A DNA stretch of 7,215 nt from Dehalococcoidia bacterium. GTDB lineage: Bacteria > Chloroflexota > Dehalococcoidia > Dehalococcoidales > BS750m-G39. Position numbers and translations under genes: made by a program. The first letter of the stretch is position 1. Every line of letters begins with the position of its first letter. Shown piece by piece: positions 1-5,643 of the stretch. The stretch is taken from assembly GCA_030615425.1 (NCBI GenBank), contig JAUWZG010000053.1, positions 1 through 7,215 on the forward strand. The letters run 5' to 3'. Below the pieces are notes generated by a model that was given only the letters and a program-made list of their open reading frames with translations, was not told the origin of the DNA and ran no database searches.

Positions 1-2
1 TA

Positions 3-1526
3 GCCAAGATGGAGAAGCAGGCAAAGGCCGGGGGTGGGGAAAAGCGCATCCAGAAGCAGCACGCCAAGGGTAAGCTAACCGCCCGAGAGAGGATTGACCT
101 TCTCCTCGATAAGGGCAGCTTTGAAGAGCTAGACCCCTTTATTACCCACCGAGCTACCGACTTTGGTCTTGCTGAGCAACAATACCTGGGCGATGCCGTA
201 GTTGCTGGCTTCGGTAAGATAGATAGCAGAATTGTTTTTATCTATGCTCAGGACTTCACCGTCTTTGGCGGGACAATATCTGAAGTCTCAGCCCAAAAGG
301 CTTGCAAGGTCATGGATTTAGCCATGAAAAAGGGAGCGCCTATAATTGCCATCTGGGACTCAGGTGGCGCCCGCATTCAGGAAGGGGTGATGAGTCTCTA
401 CGGCGTCGGCGAAATACTGCTGCGCAACACCTGGTGCTCCGGGGTTATTCCTCAACTATCAGTAGTAATGGGACCCTCAGCCGGTGGAGCCGTATATTCA
501 CCGGCGATAACCGATTTCGTCTTCATGGTCAAAGGCACCAGCCAGATGTATATCACCGGTCCCGATGTCGTCAAGGCGGTTATCAGTATCGACATCACTC
601 ATGAAGAGCTGGGGGGAGCCAAGACTCATGCCGAGAAGAGCGGGGTGGCCCACTTCATCTCCGAGAGTGAGTCCGACTGCCTGCAGAGTGTGCGCCGCCT
701 GCTCAGCTTTCTGCCCCAGAACAATAAAGAGGCTCCGCCAACGATAGCGTCTACTGATGACCCCGAAAGAACAGATGAGAACCTGCTCAACATCATCCCC
801 GACGAGCCGACCAAGTCTTACGATATGAAGCAGATAATCACCAGCGTGGTTGATAATGGCGACTTTATGGAGGTGCACCAGAGCTTTGCCTCCAACCTAA
901 TTACCGGTTTTGGCCGCTTGAACGGCAAAGTGGTGGGGATTGTCGCCCAGCAGCCGGCCTATATGGCGGGAATTATTGATATCAACGCCTCAGTTAAGGG
1001 GGCCCGGTTCGTCCGCTTTTGTGATGCCTTCAACATCCCCCTGGTCAGCTTCGTTGATGTCCCCGGCTTTATGCCCGGCCCCAAGGAGGAGCAGGGCGGT
1101 ATCATCAGGCATGGGGCTAAGTTTATCTACGCCTACGCCGAGTCCACCGTGCCCAAGGTTACCGTTATCACCCGCAAGGCTTACGGGGGCGCCTACATCG
1201 TGATGAGCAGTAAACACCTGCGCGGCGATATTAACTATGCCTGGCCTACCGCTGAGATTGCCGTCATGGGACCGGAGGGGGCAGTAAATGTCATCTACCG
1301 AGAGGCTATAGCTAAAGCCAAAGACGGAGATAAAACAAGACAGCAACTGGTCACTGAGTATAAAGAGAGGTTTGCCCACCCTTATATGGCTGCAGCCAGG
1401 GGTTATATTGATGATGTCATCGACCCGAGGGTAACCCGTTCTAAGCTGATTAGGGCGCTGGAGACGCTTGAGAACCCCAGTGATAGCACCCGCCCCCAGA
1501 AAAAACACGGGAATATTCCACTGTAA
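3..1526 (+). CDS. mmdA: Acyl-CoA carboxyltransferase (MmdA/PccB type, transcarboxylase 12S-like), 5' end outside the window
   Basis: This is a biotin-dependent carboxyltransferase of the MmdA/PccB/12S family, which moves a carboxyl group between biotin and an acyl-CoA, typically propionyl-CoA/methylmalonyl-CoA. The cytosolic protein has two crotonase-like halves. Counting from the ATG at 9, visible family signatures are the basic QHAKGKLTARERI segment near residues 17-29, GGARIQEG near 119-126, GPSAGGAVYSP near 155-165, the GFMPGPKEEQGG loop in the second half, the AWPTAEIAVMGPEGA block, and the typical KKHGNIPL ending. The frame is open to the left edge (Ala-Lys precede the ATG), no Shine-Dalgarno is visible, and family members usually carry about 10-15 more residues before the GGGEKRI segment. 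I therefore read the gene as truncated at the window edge, with Met-9 probably internal. It heads a tight cluster with the small subunit and OadA-like genes. The substrate cannot be fixed from sequence: acetyl-, propionyl- and butyryl-CoA are all possible. Confidence 0.93.
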   Translation, partial: AKMEKQAKAGGGEKRIQKQHAKGKLTARERIDLLLDKGSFEELDPFITHRATDFGLAEQQYLGDAVVAGFGKIDSRIVFIYAQDFTVFGGTISEVSAQKACKVMDLAMKKGAPIIAIWDSGGARIQEGVMSLYGVGEILLRNTWCSGVIPQLSVVMGPSAGGAVYSPAITDFVFMVKGTSQMYITGPDVVKAVISIDITHEELGGAKTHAEKSGVAHFISESESDCLQSVRRLLSFLPQNNKEAPPTIASTDDPERTDENLLNIIPDEPTKSYDMKQIITSVVDNGDFMEVHQSFASNLITGFGRLNGKVVGIVAQQPAYMAGIIDINASVKGARFVRFCDAFNIPLVSFVDVPGFMPGPKEEQGGIIRHGAKFIYAYAESTVPKVTVITRKAYGGAYIVMSSKHLRGDINYAWPTAEIAVMGPEGAVNVIYREAIAKAKDGDKTRQQLVTEYKERFAHPYMAAARGYIDDVIDPRVTRSKLIRALETLENPSDSTRPQKKHGNIPL

Positions 1527-1544
1527 AGCGGCAAGGGAGAGGAT

Positions 1545-1691
1545 ATGGAGGATAAAAGGAAGCTAACCGCCGCTATCATAGGTGCTATCACTGCCTACAT
1601 CCAGACAGAAAAGCCAACTCCTCCAGCAACCCCCAGGGTCAAGCCTAAAATAAAAGCCAATCAGTGGAAAATTCCCCGAAGACGGGAGTAA
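1545..1691 (+). CDS. Small subunit of a methylmalonyl-CoA decarboxylase/carboxylase-like complex (48 aa)
   Basis: This short gene fills the gap between the two carboxyltransferase genes. It starts at ATG 1545, with a purine-rich Shine-Dalgarno (GGGAGAGG) two bases upstream, and ends at TAA 1689-1691. The product has a basic N-terminus, a hydrophobic or amphipathic helix at residues 7-20 (LTAAIIGAITAYIQ), a Pro/Lys-rich linker at 23-38, and a basic tail with a lone Trp at 41 (QWKIPRRR). This layout resembles the small epsilon/delta-type subunits of methylmalonyl-CoA decarboxylases, where a short Ala-rich helix, a Pro-rich linker and a C-terminal Trp-Arg segment contact the carboxyltransferase. 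The family match is by pattern, not alignment. The helix is too short to be a confident membrane anchor. Position, ribosome site and coupling on both sides support a real gene. Inferred role: a connector holding the MmdA-like and biotin-bearing OadA-like subunits together. Confidence 0.72.
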   Translation: MEDKRKLTAAIIGAITAYIQTEKPTPPATPRVKPKIKANQWKIPRRRE

Positions 1692-1694
1692 ATA

Positions 1695-3602
1695 ATGGCA
1701 AGTGAAAAGACAAAAAACCCATTAAAAATTACGGATGTTACCTTCCGCGATGGACACCAGTCCTCACTGGCAACGCGAATGCGAACTGAGGATATGGAAA
1801 GTATCGCCGCGGAGATGAACAAGGCAGGCTTCTATTCTATGGAGGTCTGGGGTGGCGCCACCTTTGACGTCCCCACCAGATTCCTCAATGAAGACCCCTG
1901 GGATAGACCAAAAATCCTGAAAAAGCTAATGCCCGATACTCCCCTCCAGATGCTGCTCAGGGGACAGAACCTGGTGGGCTACCGCAACTACGCCGACGAT
2001 GTGGTCACTGCTTTCGTCCATCATGCCGCCGAGGTGGGTATTGACATCTTCCGGGTGTTTGACGCCGTAAACGACGAGCGTAATTTTGAGACCAGCCTCA
2101 AGGCAATTAAAGAATGTGGTAAGCACGCCCAGCTTTCACTATGCTACTCTCTCACCGAGCCAAAACTGGGTGGCCCGGTATACAACATTGATTATTATGT
2201 CAATAAAGCGCTTATCCTTCAGGATATGGGGGCTGACAGCCTGTGCATCAAGGACATGGCCGGTCTTATCTCCCCCGACGATGCCTATAAGCTGATTAAG
2301 GCGCTGAAAAGAGCGCTAAAGATACCGGTGCACTTGCATACTCACTACACCAGTGGTATGGCATCGATGAGCTGCATGAAAGCTATCGAGGCAGGGGTAG
2401 ATATTATTGATACTGCCCTGGCTCCCTTTGCCCTGCGCTCGTCTCATCCCGCTGTTGAGCCGATTGTGGTTGCCCTTAAGGGAACGCCCAGAGACACCGG
2501 GCTTGACCTGGCTCACCTATTTAAACTAGGTCAATATTTTGAATCTATCGCTCCCAAGTATCGGGACTTCCTGGATACCACCCGAATGGCGGTCATTGAT
2601 ACCGCGGTGCTGCTGCACCAGATTCCAGGCGGTATGACCACTAACCTGGTAGCTCAGCTAAGAGAGGCTGATGCTCTGGATAGAATTGAAGAGGTCTACG
2701 CTGAACTACCGCGGGTGAGAAAGGAGCTAGGTTACCCACCCCTGGTTACCCCCACCAGCCAGATTGTGGGCATCCAAGCCGTCCAGAACGTCCTCTTTGG
2801 CCGATATAAGATGATATCAGACCAGGTAAAGGACTACTGCTACGGGTTGTACGGTAAGCCCCCCACCCCTATTGACCCCAAGGTGCAAAAAATAGTGCTT
2901 AAAGGCTACGAACGGGGGGAGACACCCATTACCTGCCGGGCGGCTGATATACTGGAGCCAGAGCTGGAGAAAGCCAAAGAGGCGACCAAAGACATTGCTA
3001 AAGATATAGGTGATGTGCTCATCTATGCCCTTTACCCCACCACCGGCATGCGCTTCTTAAGGTGGAAATATGGTCTGGAAGACCCACCCCCCGAGACAAA
3101 AGCCAAGACCTTGAATGATGTAAAGCGCGAAGACGAGCTCATTTCCAAGGCAAAAGCTGGCAAGCTGGCGGAGAAAGAAGCCACCGCCAGGGGGTCAAGC
3201 GTTAGAACATTTAACGTTTATGTCGGCGATGAGGTTTATAGTGTCGGCGTGGAGGCAGTTGATGCGCCACCAACTGCGCCACCGCCAGCGGCGCCCCCGG
3301 TGATGCCCCCGCCAGCCAAGCCGGCAAAAGAAGTTAAAAAGGTTGAGGAAAAAGCGCCACCACCGCCCCCAGCCGCCGCCAAAGCCGAAGAGACAGCCAT
3401 TATCGCTCCCATGCCGGGGATAATAATACGCTATGAGGTAAAGGTGGGCGATGAGGTCAAGGCTAACGATGTGGTGGTTATACTGGAAGCGATGAAAATG
3501 GCTAACGCCATAACCACTCCGGTGGGGGGACGGGTTAAAGCCATAAATTTCGCCACCGGCGATAAAGTAGCCAGAGATGACGTGCTGGTGGTAATCGGCT
3601 AG
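1695..3602 (+). CDS. oadA: Pyruvate/oxaloacetate carboxyltransferase with C-terminal biotin domain (OadA/PycB/transcarboxylase 5S-like)
   Basis: This 635-residue protein transfers a carboxyl group between biotin and pyruvate/oxaloacetate. The HMGL-like TIM barrel spans roughly residues 10-280. Metal-site residues expected from the transcarboxylase 5S structure are visible: Asp19 in FRDGHQS, Lys186 in CIKDMAG (the carbamylated lysine of the family), and His215 and His217 in HLHTH. The conserved PGGMTTNL is at 311-318, and the PYC/OADA conserved region continues to about 500. A Pro/Ala/Lys-rich flexible linker covers about 524-565, followed by a biotinyl domain whose EAMKM motif puts biotin on Lys601. 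The start is ATG 1695, with GGGAG six bases upstream, three bases after the small gene. There are no membrane segments and no biotin carboxylase domain. It could be PycB of a two-subunit pyruvate carboxylase, the alpha subunit of oxaloacetate decarboxylase, or a fused 5S+1.3S transcarboxylase. The MmdA-like and small neighbours favour the last, while the absence of OadB/OadG nearby argues weakly against a sodium pump. Confidence 0.93.
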   Translation: MASEKTKNPLKITDVTFRDGHQSSLATRMRTEDMESIAAEMNKAGFYSMEVWGGATFDVPTRFLNEDPWDRPKILKKLMPDTPLQMLLRGQNLVGYRNYADDVVTAFVHHAAEVGIDIFRVFDAVNDERNFETSLKAIKECGKHAQLSLCYSLTEPKLGGPVYNIDYYVNKALILQDMGADSLCIKDMAGLISPDDAYKLIKALKRALKIPVHLHTHYTSGMASMSCMKAIEAGVDIIDTALAPFALRSSHPAVEPIVVALKGTPRDTGLDLAHLFKLGQYFESIAPKYRDFLDTTRMAVIDTAVLLHQIPGGMTTNLVAQLREADALDRIEEVYAELPRVRKELGYPPLVTPTSQIVGIQAVQNVLFGRYKMISDQVKDYCYGLYGKPPTPIDPKVQKIVLKGYERGETPITCRAADILEPELEKAKEATKDIAKDIGDVLIYALYPTTGMRFLRWKYGLEDPPPETKAKTLNDVKREDELISKAKAGKLAEKEATARGSSVRTFNVYVGDEVYSVGVEAVDAPPTAPPPAAPPVMPPPAKPAKEVKKVEEKAPPPPPAAAKAEETAIIAPMPGIIIRYEVKVGDEVKANDVVVILEAMKMANAITTPVGGRVKAINFATGDKVARDDVLVVIG

Positions 3603-3645
3603 CCATCTAATAGATCAAGCAAATAGTCCGTTTAGCAAGGCTCAC

Positions 3646-4899
3646 GTGGGTAAAACATTAGCTGAGAAGATACTGGCTCAGAAATCGGGCAGTGATGCCC
3701 GGGCCGGAGACATTGTTATTGCCCAGGTAGACCTGGTCTTTGCCCAGGATACTACTGGACCACTGACGATAAGGCAATTTCAAGCCTGTAATTTAAAGCG
3801 CCTGGCCGACCCCAAGAAGACTATTCTATTCCTTGACCATGCTGCTCCCAGCCCCAACCGCGAGATTTCAAACGACCACCGGCTGCTGCGCCAGTTTGCC
3901 GGGGAGAGCGGCTGCCTTATCTATGATATCGGCGGCGGTATCTGCCACCAGATTGTGGCTGAATCTCTGGCTAAGCCCGGGGATGTAATCGTCGGTGCCG
4001 ATTCCCATACCGTAACCGCCGGCGGCCTGGGTGCTTTTGCCACCGGCATGGGCTCCTCAGATGTAGCTGTTGTCTTCGGGCTGGGCAAGACCTGGTTCCG
4101 GGTGCCGGAGACTATCAAGATAGTAGTCTCAGGAAATTTCTCCCCTGGTGTTGGCGCTAAAGACCTCATCCTTCATCTCATCGGGACTATTGGCGCCGAC
4201 GGCGCTACATACAAAGCGCTGGAGTTCGGCGGCGACAGGCTGGCTAACCTGAGTATGTCCGACCGCTTTACCGTAGCTAATATGGCGGTGGAGGCCGGGG
4301 CTAAGGTGGGACTGTTCCCCGCCGATAAGGTCACCAGGGACTATCTGAACCATCAAAAGCAGGGCGACCGCTACCAGCCACTGGCTGCCGATGATGACGC
4401 CAGCTACGAAAGAGAGATTAATATCGATTTAGCTTCTCTTGAGCCAACGGTAGCCAAGCCCCATAGTGTAGATAATGTGGCTCCGGCCAGAGAGCTTAAA
4501 GGGACCAAAATCCAGCAGGTATTCATCGGCACCTGCACCAACGGACGGCTGGAGGATATAGCCATAGCCGCCAAGATATTAAAGGGGAAGAAACGACATC
4601 CACTGACCCGGCTCATCGTTGTCCCGGCTTCGCCCAAAGTCCTGCTGGACGCTATCAGCGCCGGTTATATCCGTAACTTGGTCGAAGCCGGAGCTATTAT
4701 CCTGCCCCCGGGTTGCGGGGCCTGCCTCGGTCTGCACCAGGGTGTGCTTGCCGGCGGTGAAGCCTGCCTTTCTACCGCCAACCGGAATTTCAAGGGGCGG
4801 ATGGGCAGCCCCCAAGCCTTTATCTATCTGGGCAGCCCGGCTACGGCGGCAGCCACCGCTTTGACCGGAGAAATCACCGACCCCCGTGAGGTAATATAA
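3646..4899 (+). CDS. Aconitase/homoaconitase-family large subunit (LeuC-like)
   Basis: This is the large, iron-sulfur subunit of a two-subunit hydro-lyase of the LeuC/HacA family (417 residues, the archaeal-type length). It should isomerise a 2-hydroxy acid through a cis-alkene intermediate. Visible signatures are DHAAPSP at 64-70, HQIVAE at 101-106, GADSHT at 118-123, and three [4Fe-4S] cysteines: Cys297 in IGTCTNG, then Cys357 and Cys360 in PPGCGAC. The NRNFKGRMG stretch is at 379-387. The start is GTG 3646, with AAGG at 3637-3640 five bases upstream; no better in-frame start precedes the conserved N-terminus. The small subunit follows without a gap. The family covers isopropylmalate isomerase, homoaconitase and some aconitases. 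The neighbouring icd and mdh genes and the YLRS loop of the small subunit favour citrate/isocitrate (aconitase). No leucine-pathway gene is present. Confidence 0.92.
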   Translation: MGKTLAEKILAQKSGSDARAGDIVIAQVDLVFAQDTTGPLTIRQFQACNLKRLADPKKTILFLDHAAPSPNREISNDHRLLRQFAGESGCLIYDIGGGICHQIVAESLAKPGDVIVGADSHTVTAGGLGAFATGMGSSDVAVVFGLGKTWFRVPETIKIVVSGNFSPGVGAKDLILHLIGTIGADGATYKALEFGGDRLANLSMSDRFTVANMAVEAGAKVGLFPADKVTRDYLNHQKQGDRYQPLAADDDASYEREINIDLASLEPTVAKPHSVDNVAPARELKGTKIQQVFIGTCTNGRLEDIAIAAKILKGKKRHPLTRLIVVPASPKVLLDAISAGYIRNLVEAGAIILPPGCGACLGLHQGVLAGGEACLSTANRNFKGRMGSPQAFIYLGSPATAAATALTGEITDPREVI

Positions 4900-5394
4900 A
4901 TGCTTAAGGGCAAAGCTTTCAAATTTGGCGATAGCATCACCACCGACCACATCATACCGGGGCGCTTTGCCTACCTCAGGAGCAACCTGCCTGAGCTGGC
5001 CAAGCACGTTCTGGAAGATGCCGACCCCACCTTCGCCTCCAAGGTAAAGAAGGGAGACTTCATCGTCGCCGGTAGTAATTTCGGGCTTGGCTCCAGCCGG
5101 GAGCACGCCCCTCTGGTGATAAAAATGGCCGGTGTGAGCGCTATACTGACTAAATCGGTGGCCCGAATCTTCTTTAGAAACGCTATCAATCTGGGACTGC
5201 CGGTGTTAATATGTGATACCGACAAAATTGAAGACGGGGACGAACTGGAGGTAGACTTGGGAAAGGGCACGGTCAATGATATAACCAAGGGGAAAAAGCT
5301 CGCCTTTGGTAAAATTCCTGAGATAATGCTACGCATCCTTAAACGGGGTGGACTCATCCCCTATATAAAGAAGTATGGCGACTTTAAGCTATAA
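4900..5394 (+). CDS. Aconitase/homoaconitase-family small subunit (LeuD-like)
   Basis: This 164-residue swivel-domain subunit pairs with the preceding large subunit to complete the active site. Visible features are the N-terminal FGDSITTDHIIPGR segment (9-22), the substrate-recognition loop YLRS at 25-28, the GSNFGLGSSREHA motif at 58-70 carrying the catalytic serine/arginine region, and FFRNAINLGLP at 91-101. The ATG at 4900 directly follows the TAA of the large-subunit gene, with GAGGT at 4887-4891 as ribosome site, so translation is probably coupled and the subunits made in equal amounts. In published work on methanogen enzymes, YLRT marks homoaconitase and YLVY isopropylmalate isomerase, the arginine binding the extra carboxylate. 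YLRS fits a tricarboxylic substrate such as cis-aconitate or homoaconitate. With icd next door, aconitase is my preferred reading. Confidence 0.92.
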   Translation: MLKGKAFKFGDSITTDHIIPGRFAYLRSNLPELAKHVLEDADPTFASKVKKGDFIVAGSNFGLGSSREHAPLVIKMAGVSAILTKSVARIFFRNAINLGLPVLICDTDKIEDGDELEVDLGKGTVNDITKGKKLAFGKIPEIMLRILKRGGLIPYIKKYGDFKL

Positions 5395-5411
5395 TATAAT
5401 ATAGAGGGAGT

Positions 5412-5487
5412 CTCTTTTCCCACCCTCCCACCCGATAGAGGTTACACCTCTCCCAATTCCTTTTCACAGGGGGTGGGGTAAAAAGAG
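5412..5487 (+). other. Long imperfect inverted repeat in the spacer
   Basis: The arm at 5412-5425 (CT, then CTTTTCCCACCC) can pair with 5471-5487 (GGGTGGG, a three-base GTA bulge, then AAAAGAG), giving about 14 pairs. The loop of roughly 45 bases holds a second hairpin, AGAGGT at 5437-5442 and ACCTCT at 5446-5451 with a three-base loop. The inner hairpin is followed by a weak U-rich run at 5457-5464, so it might end the aconitase transcript inefficiently. No clean U tract follows the outer stem. The pairing competes with the quadruplex motifs in the same bases. Confidence 0.35.
5419..5433 (-). promoter_or_regulatory. Perfect quadruplex motif on the - strand (C-rich on +)
   Basis: The + strand reads CCCACCCTCCCACCC, so the - strand is four GGG runs separated by three single-base loops. 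This short-loop class is known to fold into very stable parallel quadruplexes in potassium. The C-rich strand could form an i-motif under acidic conditions. It lies 25 bases after the aconitase small-subunit stop. The motif is directly visible; any regulatory role is inference. Confidence 0.5.
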
Positions 5488-5551
5488 TGTTAGAGGCGAA
5501 TGGGTGGGGAGAGAAGGAGAGGTAAAAATGGGGGCGGGGCTATAGAGTCTT

Positions 5552-5570
5552 AAAGAGGTGAAACCTTTTT
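5552..5570 (+). terminator. Weak hairpin with U run (possible attenuator-like element)
   Basis: AAAGAGGT at 5552-5559 pairs with ACCTTTTT at 5563-5570 around a GAA loop. This gives eight pairs including one G-U, with the T run forming part of the stem. Only the AGGT/ACCT core is strong, so this is a poor terminator by usual standards. It sits after a possible five-codon leader ORF and just before the + strand quadruplex motif. Confidence 0.2.
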
Positions 5571-5587
5571 GGGCGGGTGGGTATGGG
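5571..5587 (+). promoter_or_regulatory. Perfect quadruplex motif on the + strand, in the icd leader
   Basis: GGGCGGGTGGGTATGGG has four GGG runs with loops of 1, 1 and 3 bases. It lies 56 bases before the preferred icd start codon. If transcribed it would be in the icd-mdh mRNA leader, where a quadruplex could hinder ribosome loading or mark a pause. The motif is directly seen; function is inferred. Confidence 0.5.
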
Positions 5588-5629
5588 AAGATAAACACCC
5601 GAAATCAGGGGGACACAGGGGGAGAGGTT

Positions 5630-5636
5630 AGAAGGA
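5630..5636 (+). promoter_or_regulatory. Ribosome binding site deciding the icd start
   Basis: AGAAGGA at 5630-5636 ends seven bases before ATG 5644 and four before an in-frame TTG at 5641. The spacing and codon preference favour ATG 5644. Confidence 0.6.
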
Positions 5637-5643
5637 TAGATTG

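Larger units (their letters stand above)
5437..5630 (+). repeat. AGAGGTNA octamer recurring through the spacer
   Basis: AGAGGTTA occurs at 5437-5444 and 5623-5630, AGAGGTAA at 5518-5525, AGAGGTGA at 5554-5561, and the variant AGAGGCGA at 5492-5499. Start-to-start spacings are 55, 26, 36 and 69 bases, so this is not a simple tandem array. AGAGGT-type words resemble Shine-Dalgarno sequences, and purine bias alone could create some copies. It could also be a dispersed regulator-binding site. Confidence 0.35.
5395..5640. other. G-rich, gene-free spacer upstream of icd
   Basis: This 246-base spacer has no convincing gene on either strand and differs sharply from the surrounding coding sequence. 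From 5468 to 5539 the + strand is 61 purines out of 72 bases. It carries GGG(T/C)GGG blocks at 5471, 5502, 5532, 5571 and 5575, the C-rich counterpart at 5419-5433, an AGAGG-type octamer five times, and small inverted repeats. Two overlapping TATAAT hexamers sit at 5390-5400, but no good -35 lies 16-18 bases upstream. It is the only long spacer in the window, so the icd-mdh promoter or leader signals should be here, but I cannot assign a transcription start or a known riboswitch. Confidence 0.7.

Noticed and set aside
498..878. Long reverse-strand open frames opposite the carboxyltransferase, and similar ones at 990-1508 and 4579-5106
   Set aside because: They lie entirely antisense to strongly conserved genes and their products show no recognisable motif. 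They are by-products of codon bias on the coding strand.
3264..3385. Cytosine-rich, repeat-like DNA inside the OadA-like gene
   Set aside because: It encodes the Pro/Ala linker before the biotin domain, which is normal for biotin-carrier fusions and not an independent repeat element.
3605..3615. Palindrome ATCTA-A-TAGAT just after the OadA-like stop codon
   Set aside because: Its one-base centre cannot form a hairpin loop, there is no U tract, and a single 11-base palindrome is not enough to call an operator.
5390..5400. Two overlapping TATAAT hexamers as an icd or spacer promoter
   Set aside because: The sequences 17 bases upstream (AAAGAA and AGTATG) do not resemble a -35 element, and AT-rich stop-codon context makes TATAAT easy to get by chance. 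Kept only as a remark on the spacer.
5606..5623. CAGGGGGA repeated twice ten bases apart before icd
   Set aside because: Two copies of a G-rich octamer in a G-rich spacer are easily chance. No further copies at that period were seen.
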